Shown: in pieces, positions 10,130-21,561 of the stretch
Numbering within the stretch: the first letter of the stretch is position 1
How the letters are laid out: each line of letters opens with the position of its first letter
DNA from: Dendrocalamus latiflorus
Taxonomy: Eukaryota > Streptophyta > Magnoliopsida > Poales > Poaceae
Assembly: GCA_017311315.1 (NCBI GenBank)
Contig: CM029634.1
Span: forward strand, 23,922,391 to 23,986,390
Direction: 5' to 3'
DNA length: 64,000 nt
The notes under the pieces: generated by a model
Seen by the model: only the letters and a program-made list of their open reading frames with translations
What the model was told of the DNA's origin: nothing
The model's database searches: none
Translations under genes and position numbers: made by a program

Positions 10130-12883
10130 CACGCCAGTGTTCCTACTCGTCGGTAGGCACGTTGCAACATCTCACAGTGTGGCCTTCCTAGCCACAGTGC
10201 CCGCAACGTCTACTCACCGATCCAGCTTCCCCTTTCTCTATATCGTTCCTAATGCGATGACTCTGCCGACAGCCCTTTCCACCCTTCAATAGGTCAAGAT
10301 CCGAAATCCAAACCCTCTGTGCAATATCCGACATGGAAAAGTTGCCCACAACCCTGAAGTCTCTTAGCTCTCCGTACCATGTCTACATCACCTACTCCTT
10401 TATGAAGTACTCCGACATGAAGTTCGATGAGTCCATGTTGATAGTCCCACATGCGGCAAGGACATAAGAGCGTGGCTTGTGAAGTAGCTTTACTTATTGT
10501 ATGTGCAGCTAGATTCGTTCACATGATCTTCAAGGCACACCTCGTGGGTAACAAGAGAGCGACCAGTCCCAAATTCAGCTCTATCCCGAAGGAGCATGTT
10601 AAAACGATGATCCATATTGCCCATCGTGTGGATCATGTGTGACTAACCCTTCTCAGTCTTGGCTTGTATGTACGTTGTGATCTTCGAGCAGTACGGTGTA
10701 TGTGGGCTGGCTGCATGAAGTGCTGCATTTGCATGCCTTTCCCTGAAATATTCGATTGTTCCTTGCAGAACACCTTCGACGATGGTGACGAGGGGTTAAG
10801 AACGGACGCTCCTAAGAACCCAATTATACACCTCCGCAAGATTAGTGGTCATTATGCCATACCTCACACTGTCCGTATCTTGCAACAAGGACCACTTGTT
10901 CAAAGGCTCGACCTCCATCCAATGGGAGAGGCAGTTGATATTCCTCGGAGTCCTCCGCTTCACACTGGGAAGGTCAAGCTCTGACAATGGTGCGAGGCGT
11001 TCGGGTTGCGCCGCCCTAGGAATGGTCAGCCGCTCGTTCCTCTGGAAAATATGCTTCCTGGTGTGCTCCTCCAAATCTCCCATAATGCATCAAATTTATG
11101 CTGTTGGTTTTGCATAGCTAACCTCTTGAATAGCTTCATCAACGGTTGCTACAGGAATTGCTTAAAGAAATTGGCCCCCAGATGACAAATGTACCATCTG
11201 TTCCTCATGTCTGGCCAAGGGAACGACTCCTATAGGTCTTGTTGCAGTTTTTTATGGCCTTCATCATCCCAGGGTGGCGATCATGAATTATACGGACATC
11301 AGGACATGGTCGAACTACTCCCTCCTTCATATGTCGAAGGAACCACAACCAGCTATCGAAATTCTCACTTTCAATGAATGCGATGGCCAAGGACAGAATC
11401 TGATTGTTGCCATTAATGCCAATTGCTGTCAGGATCTGCCCCCTTGTATTTTCTTATTAAAAATGTCCCGTTGACTTAGATCACTGGTAATATATGCTTG
11501 AAAGCATCGATGTAGGCACCGAAGGCCAAGAATGCCCTCTGCAAAACCAGGTAACCAGGTAGTCTTTTGGACGGCTTGTCCTTCACAGCAATGTGTGTGC
11601 CCAAGTTCCTGCCCCACAGCACCTTGAGCATACAAGGAAGGTTGTCATAAGTTACCTTGAAAGAACTAAACCTCCTCTCCAAAGCCTTCTACTTCACACG
11701 CCATGACTTAGCATAGCTAATCTTGTACTTGAATTTTTGCTCAATAGCCACCATGATATGCTTGGCCTCTATATCCTTCTTCTCACTATCTCACCGTACA
11801 TGAGATTGACTATGAAGGTGGACGCCAAGTTTCTATGCTTTGGCAAAACACTACTTAGCACGTGGGAGTGCGGCTCCACCTTCGAGACAATTTAGTCAGT
11901 CTCGTACTTAGGTTTACGTGCGTGCACACGCCAAGGATAACCAACTTGCTCGTAAACCATAGTGTACTGCTCTGGGCTGGATTTGAGGACCCAAAACATC
12001 CGCTGCATGGATAAGGCCCATAGCTTAATAGCATCATGTAGTGATCTCTTGTCAGCAAACATTGCATGAAGCCGAACCTCCATAGCATGGTATTCCCACG
12101 ATGATTCATGCTCGTTCTGCACAGAAAGGCCCTCAACATCCAACCTATTCCATGCCTGCCGTATGGGTATTGCATGCCTGCGGCATGGGACTTTCATCCT
12201 CATCGGAAGAGTCATTGTCATCCTCTTCTAAAGCTCCCTCCTCTGTCTAGGCCATCTGGTCATCGATCTCTATTTGATGCACTATGCTATCGACATACTC
12301 CCCTGCGTCTGCCTATCTAGTAGGCTCAGCTTGTGTCGTGCGATCTTCGTCATCTGCCTTAGTAACATTTGCATCCGCCTGTCGAGTGGGCTCAGCATGC
12401 GGTATGTGATATTCTGGTTCTGCCGCCGTAACATTGCCCACCGTGTCCTCTTGATGAACCGCGTGCTGCACACCTGAGCTGCTCCCATCAACCGGACCTC
12501 CTGTGACTTTCTTTGGATATGATTGCATGAGTAGTACGCATTCATAACCACATCATTGACAACCTTCCACAAAGCCCTTCTAAGCTACCGTGCGTATCAG
12601 TCTCTTCAACTCCCATCGAATGTCTGTGGCAGACCGACTCCAAAGTCCATGTAGGGCAAAACTACACACCTTAGGGTCCAAGGGGGAAGCTATGAGTGAG
12701 CCAGTACAAGACATCTCTGGTTCGAGCATTCTCCGCGTCCGAGAGTAGCATACTGACTTGCGGGAAATTGCTCAGGTCAACACCGTATGGACCTTCACGA
12801 ATGGTACCAACACCGTAATGCACTTTCAATGTTGTGAGTTCCGACATAACTAATTTCACACAGCAAATATTACCATTTGTCAA
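10130..12883 (-). pseudogene. MULE (Mutator-family) transposase pseudogene
   Basis: Read from 12883 leftward with stops and shifts ignored, the domains come in the family order. An N-terminal segment (HYGVGTIREGPYGVDLS) is followed by an acidic repetitive linker (12300-12530), then the MuDR DNA-binding region (12220-11480, including YDNLPCMLK and PGYLVLQRAFLAFGAY). The DDE core (11480-11200) contains VNGTFLIRKYKGQIL, FIESENFDSWLW and IHDRHPGMMKAIK. A helical region (YGIMTTNLAEVYNWVL, near 10850) precedes a degraded SWIM zinc finger (LHKPRSYVLAAC, near 10470) and a CCHC knuckle (10163-10204). Lesions: the first catalytic Asp of the usual VDGTF motif is Asn (near 11470), SWIM Cys and His are replaced, the knuckle has an in-frame TAG, and many stops interrupt the frame. 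The family normally cuts and pastes Mutator DNA in the nucleus; this copy cannot encode an active enzyme. Confidence 0.85.
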
Positions 12884-12999
12884 TATGCATTCACTAAATA
12901 CGTACTAACCAAATACGTACCTACACGTTGCTTATATTCAGATGAGAACAAGAACGGATGAGACTGTTACCTTCACGTGAAGATCTTTTCTTTTTATCA

Positions 13000-13260
13000 A
13001 CGATCTTCCTTCATATTCCTTTCTAACCTCATGAGCTCCTTTCATCTTCTTCTCTCATTCTCCCGAGCTCCTCTCCTCTCCTTCACTCTCTCTTCCGATT
13101 TCCTCTCCTCTCCTTCACTCCCTCTCCCGAGCTCCTCCACTTCGCCATGCCTCCTTCTCTCCCTCTTCCGAGCTTCTCTGCTTCTCCTCTTCTCGTAACC
13201 TTCTCCCTCTCTCCTTCTCTCCCTCTTTTTTCCACCTCTCTTAAGCTCCTCTCGTTATTC
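13000..13260. other. CT-rich (polypyrimidine) tract
   Basis: Runs of TCTCCTTC, CTCTCCCGAGCTCC and CCCTCTTCCGAGC recur irregularly. The open frame here reflects composition. It lies upstream of the MULE transposase start and may be its 5' leader region. Confidence 0.55.
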
Positions 13261-13733
13261 TTGCGATAGAAATGATGGGAGAGCCTGTGATATCGGGTTA
13301 AAGAGAAAAGGATGGGCTAGCAGCAAGTAGTTACTCAACCGTTGGGCGACTAGAGGAGTAGTCGCCGCACGGTTGAGCGACATGGGCAAGTCGCCCATGC
13401 CTCATGTCGCCCAATCATTGGGCGATTTGCCCATGTCACCCAACCATACGGCGATAGATGGCTATTTCTGTAAAATAAAAAACTGCGGGTATAAAACTGT
13501 AATTCGGAATTAAAAATTAATTATTTTTTAAAAAAATCAGCTGAGCCAGCCAACATTTCACAGTTATTAATTCTTCAAGCAAGACAACGAAGGCTCTAAT
13601 CTTTGACCCATATTGCAGCTAGTTCCTGCTTCCTACAAAGGTTTATTTCATGAAACAAGGCCGAGTTACGAATACACCACGTTTCGGTCCTTAAATTTGA
13701 CTAGCTTGTCTGCTCAGGTTGTTACACACAGGG

Positions 13734-13977
13734 TTTTCCAAATCGGCCGATAATCAACCAAAAATCAGGAATACCAGACCTCCGATAACATTTTGTATCA
13801 GTAAAAAAAAATTCATTTTCGCATGATTTTGTGTCAAATATAAGAGAAATTCATAACCATTTGAAATCACATACATATGCATAGCCTGGTGGTATTTGAA
13901 AATTTTGGCCGAAAATTTTTGAAAATCGGAAATATCGGACCCCTGGTAAAGTTTCAAAACCAATTTTGAAAACCCAC
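13734..13977. mobile_element. Small inverted-repeat element (MITE), about 244 bp
   Basis: The left end GGGTTTTCCAAATCGG is mirrored by the right end CCAATTTTGAAAACCC. The interior has matching inverted words (TCGGCCGATAATC near the left, GAAAATCGGAAATATCGG near the right). No clear target duplication was found, so the superfamily is open. Confidence 0.6.
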
Positions 13978-15087
13978 TTACACAGCACAGGACTCGTTTC
14001 TGTCTGTCAATTTGGGTTAACCTGGGAATGGAGATTAAGGCAGCCCTAGATGTTTGCCACTGAAAAAAAGTACTTGCCTAGGAAAGCGGGCGCCAAAAGC
14101 TGTCAACTATGTACGCGATGTTGAACCCGTCGGACATGGATCCGTTCAGAGAGGGCAGGATCAATTCAAGGTGATGGAGCGGTCAAATTCAACACAGATA
14201 ACGGAAACCACAACATTACGACGGACGAATGGTTGCTACTTGCTTCTGTTCCAGTCTACACGCATTGGCAAAGCAGAAGCTGTACGTGAGTTGAATCAAT
14301 CTAAAACTTCAGCTCTTCGAGTCGACGATTCAGATCCGCGTGATCTGACAAAAATTATTTGCTTTCATTTCAGGCAGTTCGTCGTCGATTCAGTTTCGTG
14401 TGTTTTGACAAAACTTTGGTTTGATTTCAAGCGGGTCTTGCATGGCGAAACAGCACAGTAAAACCAAGACTTGAAAAGAACATTTCCATCCATAGTCCAT
14501 AGAGTGAACCTATGAATGGTTAAGCGTAGACCATTCCTGGAGTTAGAATTTACCAGCGAAGCACGTTTTGTCAAACAGCAGATTTACATGTCAGAACATT
14601 TGAACACATCCTTCACACGACCACCACTTCCATTCATAAAGAACGGTCAATAAATATGAGGTCTGATTAAGCTTCTCCACAAACTTGCTTTCAAAAGCAG
14701 GCCAAATTCATTCATAGCTAATATGCTTTCGTTCCATCACAAAGCTTAACTGGTGTCAACAGAATACTGTGCTAATCAGTCTCACATGTGTTGACAAACA
14801 AATAAACCAACTAAAAACTGGTGAAATATTCGAAATCCTCAAACCACTCAAACACCTTGAACAACAATTTGTTGCCCACAGTACAGTATATAGCGCTCAG
14901 CAAGCCAACATCCTAGTTATTTGGTCAGTTAGGACCAAGTTGGAGCTGCACTGAATTTTTCCCCTGCACGAAGGTTGAGAAATATTCCCCTGCAGGAAAA
15001 AAAAAGTATGACCACAAAAGAGATGAGAGTTGGAATGACATGCATTGGGAAAGAAGTTACGGAAGTGTTCTAGCCAAAAGGACATTA
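13978..15087. other. Region without a recognisable gene, 3' flank of the PMP22 pseudogene
   Basis: A 135-codon plus-strand frame (14054-14461) has no recognised domain. Part of it is a diverged tandem duplication of about 55 bp (GACGATTCAGATCCGCGTGATC versus GTCGATTCAGTTTCGTGTG, near 14315 and 14375). The last 40 bases hold the end of PMP22 pseudogene exon 5. Confidence 0.4.
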
Positions 15088-15092
15088 CCAAC

Positions 15093-15221
15093 TGTTAAGG
15101 GTATTAGAGATAAGGTATTAGAGATAGAATAGGACTCTTATTTGTTTCCTTATATCCCTCTTGTACTCTCTATATATATTACCCTTTGGGTCTCATATCA
15201 ATACACACAATATTCATAACA
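15093..15221 (+). repeat. Left LTR of the TRIM element
   Basis: It has an internal duplication of GTATTAGAGATA that the right LTR lacks, and TCTCTATATATATTAC as a likely TATA region. Confidence 0.9.
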
Positions 15222-15274
15222 TGGTATCAGAGCTTAGGTTGAAAACCTAACCTAGATCTACTTCCGCTGCTGCT

Positions 15275-15308
15275 GCCCCCGGGAGAATCGATCTCCTCTC
15301 CCGGGGGC
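15275..15308 (+). other. Perfect 12-bp stem-loop behind the TRIM primer-binding site
   Basis: GCCCCCGGGAGA and its exact reverse complement TCTCCCGGGGGC are separated by ten bases. The position, about 50 bases after the primer-binding site, is where retroelement RNAs often carry dimerisation or packaging hairpins; a role here is inferred from position only. Confidence 0.6.
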
Positions 15309-16398
15309 GGCCATCTCAAGGACCGCCTCTGCATCGGCCGCGCCGACCGCCGCCTGCCCCAGATCCGGCCTTCTCCCGCCGCTCGCGGGCCGCCCGAGGC
15401 CGCCGAAGGTCGAGTGCGCCAGATCCGGCTGCGCACGCCTTCTCTGGCCGCTCGCGGTCGCCGTCCCCGATCCGGCTCTTCACCGCCCGGATCCGGCCTT
15501 CTCCCGCTGCCGCCTCTTCTAGATCCAGTCGCCGCCCCAGGCCACCGCGCCCGCTCCAAGCTCGATCCGCAGCCGCCGCCCAGACACAGTCCCAGATCCG
15601 GATCTGGCCGCGCCCCGCTCGGATCCGGCGTCGTCCCGGCCGCCGCGCCCGCCCGAGCTCGATCCGGCCGCCGTCCTCTTCTTGGACTGCCGCCACCGCT
15701 CGGCCTCTTCGCCCGGATTTGGCCGCGCCCCTTCAGCCGCCTCCCGCGCCTCCGCGCCCACGCCGCCGCCTTTAGCCGTTGCTTCCCGTGCCCGCGAAAG
15801 AGATGGGAGGAAGGGAGACAGAAAAGAGGGAGTTCTATCGGTGTGTGAGGAGAGAGAGGGGAGAGAGGGATATTATGGGGTGAGGGTGTTTTGAGCGAAA
15901 AGAATTTTTTTTCCGCTGCTAGTATCTGTTCTTTTGGGTCAGTCTTAAGTATTTTGCTGTGTCCATCTAAATCCGTAGTCTTTAATTTTTCGTTCGCTCA
16001 AGCCGTGCGAGTCCACAAATTTATTGTCAGTCATAGAAGTGTATGAATTTTTGCATGGCAGCAGCCGCTGCTCTTTTCCTTGAGCCGCTGCAGATCGTAG
16101 AAGTCTTTATGATGCCGCCGCTTCTCTTTGAGCCGCCGCCCCGAGTTTTTAAGGCCGCCGCGCTTCTTCTGCACCACGCCTCCGTTGCGCTTCTTGTGCA
16201 CTGCGTCACCGCCGTCTCAGGCTTCGATCTGTGCCGTCATGCTTCTATCTATTCCTCTTCGGCTTGATTTGACAGTTTATTCAACGACTGCACGCAACGA
16301 CGACTTTCTCACGACTCGGATGTCGGATTTTTCTTGTTTTAGTATTAACCCTTTTTCAAATGCAATGCTATTGCATACGCCTTGCATTTCTGGGGGGG

Positions 16399-16513
16399 TG
16401 TTAAGAGTATTAGAGATAGAATATGACTCTTATTTGTTTCCTTATATCCCTCTTGTACTCTCTATATATATTGCCCTTTGGGTCTCATATCAATACACAC
16501 AATATTCATAACA
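16399..16513 (+). repeat. Right LTR of the TRIM element
   Basis: Nearly identical to the left LTR but without its 14-bp duplication, and followed directly by the CCAAC target duplication. Confidence 0.9.
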
Positions 16514-17850
16514 CCAACAACATGCAAGAAAGCTGTGAAAAATCACCCAAAACTGCAACGACATGTACTGATGGTTTATCCAACCAACTATTGGCCAAAA
16601 CTGCGCATTGATCAGATCTATTAATGGGCTGTGGAGGGAAACTCAAAGGCAAGCAGCAATATTGAAAGCAAAATATGTACCATTCAAGCAGACAATTGCA
16701 CCGAATGATAATGTTTCCTGACCCAGTCTTCCACCTCCTTGAAATGCCTCCCTAAATTGCAAGATGTGATAACTGATAAGTAACTGTGGACTAGACTAAC
16801 AGGACATCAGCAAAAGATTTCTGGATTCAACACTGCCATCATATTTAAATAGACAATCATCTGATTCAAAAACACAAAACTCTGGTCCAGGTTTCAGGAA
16901 ACCGGGAGGAGCAGACTGGTTCCTCCCAGTTTTCGGAAATCTCGGGCCCCATGGAGATCTTGTAATCCAGGTTTGGGCGCTAGATGACCCCCATTTTGAG
17001 CAGAACATGTGCATTAATTTATGTAAGGTATGTTCAAATACCGCGGTTCAAAAAATAAACACTCAAAGGAAAATTTTGGCACAAAAGACCAATCCATAAA
17101 ACGTCTTGTTACTGCCTAGAAACTTTGAACTGGCCTAGTTCTGATTTTTGTTTGGTAAATGGTTTCCTGAACCCTGCTCTGGTCCATTATTTCCTGCTTA
17201 ATCAAACAACACATACTAGAAAGATGATAAGGCATAAAGGCAATTTCAAAATTATCACTGGCAGTTTGGCATAGTATACTGCCAAAGGAACTCTTCCTTT
17301 GGTTAGCACAATGTCACCAATTAAACTATATTGACAATTATAGACTTACTCTCAACAACATATCCATAATAGAACAAGAAGAGCATATTGTTCCAGGGAG
17401 AGGAAGTGATATGCTCCAGCAACACCTGAAAAGACTATCATCTACTAAACATCTTAATGCATACTGGCATTCTATCAAGAACAGACTATCAACCATTGTT
17501 AATCTGACTTCGATCATGATTTTGGGCAATTTGCTGGCAAAGGACCTACATTACCATAGTCTAAAACTTTGTTGCTAGTTAATTATTAGTTTTCTACAGA
17601 AGTCATCAAGTTGTACACTTGTACTGTGCTTTTACACATACGTTCACTTGAATTTTTATAGTTCGCAGGAGAACTGTTTATACATAGCCCAAATGAAAAG
17701 AAGTGAAAGATGGTGTAGATTATCACATGATAAATGTTATACCTTCTTAGCTACAGTTTTGGTGTCCTTCTTTCCTTTGAAGATATAATCCAACACTTTA
17801 TGCAGGAAATGCCCAAATGGGCCACCATATGCGAACCCAAAGAGCTGCAG

Positions 17851-18940
17851 CAAAAAATTAGTATATTGTGTCAGATTGTAATACACAAATACATGCAAGA
17901 AAGCATCATAAACAACAGAAGAGAAGTATATTATGCGAATGCCCATTTGCAATTAAATTCTTTTGAGTTAAGAACATCAGAGAGAAGGATTATATCAAAA
18001 ATATGTGGAATATTATTTGTTATCCAGTAGATGTAATATCTAGTTTCTGATAAAGAAAGTAAGATAGTAAGAAGTACAAAAACAGGGTCCAAGTCCTTTT
18101 TTTCGTCTAGTGTCTTAAAAGTGTCATTTTTCAATTTCAAGGACCTTACTACGAATTCACAGTACAATGTCTCATTAAATCCAAGAATCAATAACTCTAT
18201 GATAGTTGAGACAGAAAGTTGGTAAAACAATAGCAAATAAGGAGCAGCCCTCTTCCCAAAAGAGCCAAAGTCAACTTCATTCTCTAAAAGATTTTTTTTG
18301 GCACAAATAGTTAATATGCACATCCTCTTTGACAAAACTATACAAATTCACCAACATAGATATGGACAAGTAAAGCATAAAAGGCAGGGGAAATCAGCTC
18401 TATGGCATAGAATATTTTATGTGAATGTTCATTTTGAGAAGGGATGAGATATAATTAATCTTTACACAGTACCTAGCAACCCACCATTCAATAAAGTACA
18501 GTAGCACTATGTAAGCCAACTCAAATCGCACAAGAATAACAAGCACAGGAAAACCACATCTACTGATCCACATTGCCCCAATTAAAAGGATAAACTGAAA
18601 GTCTGAAACTACTCGCTAGATAAGTCTACAAGCAAGACATCTTTCAACTGAATATTCATGTCCTCCCAAGAAACTCCCCCCAAATCCACCTGCATGGACT
18701 ACTCACACTGCAACAACAAAGAAATCACAATCATTGGACCGACATATCGTCATCTTACAACTAAATGTTGGACATTGGCCCATGAATTGATGCATATTTC
18801 CTTCAGAAATTCTAAAACATGCATAATTTAGCATCATATTACGTAGCTAAGTGAAAGGAAAGCAATTTATAAGGTAGAATCATTGTCATTCTTTATAACT
18901 GTTATGAATAGCATTTGTATTCATCATGAGGCTAATGGAC
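17851..18940. other. AT-rich intron-like region, no gene recognised
   Basis: Both strands were searched for the missing PMP22 exon 1; nothing GC-rich or homologous was found. A 134-codon minus-strand frame (17931-18335) resembles no known protein and is probably chance. Confidence 0.5.
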
Positions 18941-18945
18941 CAGTA

Positions 18946-19513
18946 TATACAAGCCAAACAAGAACATCTAACACAACATGCGAAAATTTTATCTGAGACC
19001 AACAAATGAACTAAACAGGCGTCACCTTTCGATTCACTAGTAGTATAAGGGCCTGCACGAGGTGCACCCGGAGACCCGACGGCAGAGCGCGCGCGTTGGT
19101 GTCAAGCAAACCCCCAATCTGATCAGGCAAATCGGCGAGGTCGTCCGGGTAGAACGGCGCCACGTGGGCGAGGAACAGCGCGAGGACTCCGAGCTCCTTC
19201 GCCACCTCCCCTCCGCCGGCCGAGGAGAAAGTTGAGGCCAGAGCCGCCTGCTGCCGGAAGAGGAACACCGAGGACTCGAAGTGGCGGCGGAGCTGGCGGA
19301 GCTCCGCCTCGTAACCCTCCGGGTCACGCTTCATCTTCGCCTGCAGCGCCGGGAGGCTCTGACGCTAGCCCGCGCCTCCGGAAGCGGAGGCAGAGGCCGC
19401 CTCCGGCGTGAACGCTGGCTCGTGCTGACGAGGCATCGGCGCGAGAAACTTGGATCTCCGCCGCCGGCGAGGTGCGATGCTAAAACCCTAGGCGCTTCCT
19501 CCGTCTCTCCCTA
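18946..19513 (-). pseudogene. Duplicated first exon of SDA1 (nonsense-mutated)
   Basis: This is a second copy of the first exon and flanks of the intact SDA1 gene at 43909-44319, on the same strand. It includes the exon-end splice donor and upstream sequence to about 19513. The protein reads MKRDPEGYEAELRQL through LIVNRK-type sequence with few changes. I count about eight base differences over some 480 bases. One turns a Glu codon into TAG just before RQSLPALQ (near 19365). A deletion of about 230 bp relative to the intact locus lies in the intron flank near 18985, at an AAAAT microhomology. No other SDA1 exon follows. Downstream on the same strand lie PMP22 exons 2-5; both the SDA1 exon and PMP22 exon 2 join in phase 0. 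Confidence 0.92.
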
Positions 19514-20829
19514 AAATCTACCGTATATTGGGGGACAGCCCCCGGCTATCCACGCGTCAACGCTCCGTGAAATAGCCCGTAAATATTTACTAATTACGTT
19601 TAGGTCCCCGGTTTTCACAAAAAGATCCCTAAATTCTTGCGAACAAGCCCCTACACACTTTTTTCCTGGGTAGCGACCCGTGGTTTCCCGTAATTACGAA
19701 TAGGCCCTTATTTGACTCTCGGTTTTTTGCGAAAAAACCCCTCCACTCTCCTTTTATTGCGAAAAGGTCCTCAATTTTTAAAAAAAAACCCTGTGCTTTC
19801 CTTTTTCTGCGAATTTTCGCCTCTTTTACTTCGGTCCACAAGGTGGCTGGCGTGGCGTCACGCCACGCCTACGTGGCTAGTATATTGAATACCTGGTAGT
19901 CGGCGGCGTTGGACAGTGGACCGACGAGTTTCAATTCACGGGATACTTCTGGCCTTCCGCCTTCTGTGGGCCGCTAAATACCGCGTTCAAGTCGCGATGG
20001 CGTTGAACTGTCCTGCCTTTGTCATTTGTTGATTGTTTCCTTCCAAGTACGAGCATTTGAAGTTTCCTCATCATTTGAAGTTTTGAACATCTCTCGGTAG
20101 TTCTGGATCAATTATATCTGCGCTGTAAAGTTTGTGCATAGGTCTTTACGGCTTGATTGAGCATCGGTACATTCAAACATCTCATCTTAATCGTAATAGA
20201 TGGAATATGGATGAGGTAGCATAATCTTACTACATATTTTAAACGGTGTTGAAAGGAGCTTCCACATTCCCTCTAGAAGGCTGGACATTCACACATTAGT
20301 GGTAAGAAAGAGATTAGATTTGCCCTGCTTATTCGGTCGATCCAACTTGCAATGTTGCAGATTAAAATTGAGCATAGATATTTGAGCTGTATAACGAATG
20401 TAGCTGTATTTTTTTTTTCAATTAAGTATGATATAATCATATAGCGAATGCAAGTCTACTTCAAAATATAGAGTTGTATAATGAATACTACCGTATACAG
20501 CCGAGCGATTACGCTAACAAGTCGACTAGTTAGTTGTTGTTAAACCCGTAGCTATGATGTAATAAGTGGGTATATCCCTGTACGTAGGTTTTCTTAGAAA
20601 GACAACTGATTTTAAGAGTTTATCTATCTATGGAGTAGCTTTGCCCCTTCCTCTGTCAACTAGACGGCCAGACCACCACTAATTACATCTTACCGAGCTC
20701 TAAACCTTACATGGCTAACCATAAAACCACAGCAAGGCCTATCTGTCCAAGCGTTCAGAGCATGGCCCAGCAGGGGATGCGTGACATTCAATGCCCAGAA
20801 TTATATACATACATACATATATACACACA
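19514..20829. other. No gene recognised; repetitive first third
   Basis: 19520-19860 has recurring words (GGTCCCCGGTTTTC, GCGAAAAAACCCCTC, GCGAAAAGGTCC) like a diverged repeat family. The rest is AT-rich without coding signal. Confidence 0.45.
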
Positions 20830-21487
20830 CTAGTCACTTGCTCGTGTGTTACAACAAAATTTATTATATATAGAGATAATCATGCTATAGAAGAGAGCTA
20901 CTCTGATCAGTTGAAAAGTAAATAATGATGAGAAGTTGAAAATAGGACGGTTGAAGAAGAAGGTGTTACAAAAAATGTGGGCAATATTTTAATATCAAGT
21001 TTTATTAGGAGACAAAAATAATAAACTAATGAGGCAAAACTCACAACTAACAGCAAGCTACTCATCATACTTCACAATTTACACAAGAAAAATAATATAG
21101 TAACAAAGTCGAACGTGCACACGAACGACTTACTTGTTAGCCTGATGATGAACAGGAAGCCGCGCAGGTTTGACGTAGTGCAGAGTTTGTCGCAGTGCAG
21201 AACGCAGATGATGCAGTGCAGTGAGCGGTCGCGCAGATGCGCTGCCCAGAAACCTTATTGCCGCCCCGTGCAGGTACTCTCTGCGGCAACGGTTCGGAGA
21301 TAGCCGCTCTCCCTCCTTCCAGGTGCACGCCGGGAAGAAAGGTCGACGTGGTTCAGACAACACAGCACACCAGCACAAGAGCAGAAAGAAGAGGAAGAAT
21401 GAAGGTGCAGAATTCTCTATTCTCCTGGACGTCTCCAGACCGTTTTAAGGGCGCTTCAGTTACTCACTAGTGGCACGCCACGTCACA

Positions 21488-21537
21488 GCACGGTCGCAAG
21501 TCACAAGTCACGGCACGGTCGCAAGTCACAAGTCACG
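21488..21537. repeat. 25-bp tandem duplication
   Basis: GCACGGTCGCAAGTCACAAG plus TCACG is repeated twice without interruption. Confidence 0.8.
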
Positions 21538-21561
21538 CGATTTTCACGCGAAAATACGCGA

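Larger units (their letters stand above)
8040..13560 (-). mobile_element. Decayed autonomous-type Mutator-like element (limits approximate)
   Basis: The element encloses a minus-strand MULE transposase. Similar sequence lies in inverted orientation at both ends: a TCAGCT/GAGCTG word beside an A/T-rich block (8120-8190 and 13490-13550), then arrays of GTCGCCCAACCGTTGGGCGAC-like words (8225-8370 and 13325-13460). I could not find a target duplication, so the outer limits are estimates. Degraded ends and transposase indicate an old insertion. Confidence 0.6.
15093..16513 (+). mobile_element. TRIM / small non-autonomous Copia-type LTR element
   Basis: Two LTRs (15093-15221, 129 bp; 16399-16513, 115 bp) begin TGTTAAG and end CATAACA and are flanked by the 5-bp duplication CCAAC (15088-15092 and 16514-16518). 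A primer-binding site, TGGTATCAGAGC at 15222, matches the initiator tRNA-Met type used by plant Copia elements. A G-rich polypurine tract (16391-16398) precedes the right LTR. The 1.2-kb interior encodes no reverse transcriptase, so movement would need an autonomous partner. LTR differences are three substitutions and a 14-bp duplication in the left LTR. The element sits inside exon 5 of the PMP22 pseudogene. Confidence 0.92.
15058..17844 (-). pseudogene. PMP22/Mpv17-family peroxisomal membrane protein pseudogene, exons 2-5
   Basis: Four consecutive exons are recognisable. Exon 2 (17743-17844) reads FGFAYGGPFGHFLHKVLDYI then FKGKKDTKTVAKK. Exon 3 (17350-17425) contains TSSPWNNMLFLFYYGYVVE. 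Exon 4 (16681-16751) contains HFKEVEDWVRKHYHSVQLSA. Exon 5 starts at 16600 (FWPIVGWINHQYMSLQFWV). These match plant PMP22-type four-helix membrane proteins of the peroxisome. Splice sites are still GT-AG, yet the copy is dead: the Trp codon after SVQLSA is TGA, exon 5 is split by the TRIM element, and beyond the insertion (15087 leftward) the frame shifts into stops. Exon 1, with the N-terminus, is missing; 1.2 kb upstream lies a duplicated SDA1 first exon instead. Confidence 0.88.

Noticed and set aside
15227..15848. Long Arg/Gly/Pro-rich frames inside the TRIM element
   Set aside because: They have no gag, RT or host domain and are open on both strands. They reflect a GC-rich leader-like interior.
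17931..18335. A 134-codon minus-strand frame between PMP22 exon 2 and the SDA1 copy, tested as the missing PMP22 exon 1
   Set aside because: Its sequence is unlike the PMP22 N-terminus, AT-rich, and lacks a suitable splice donor joining exon 2 at 17844.
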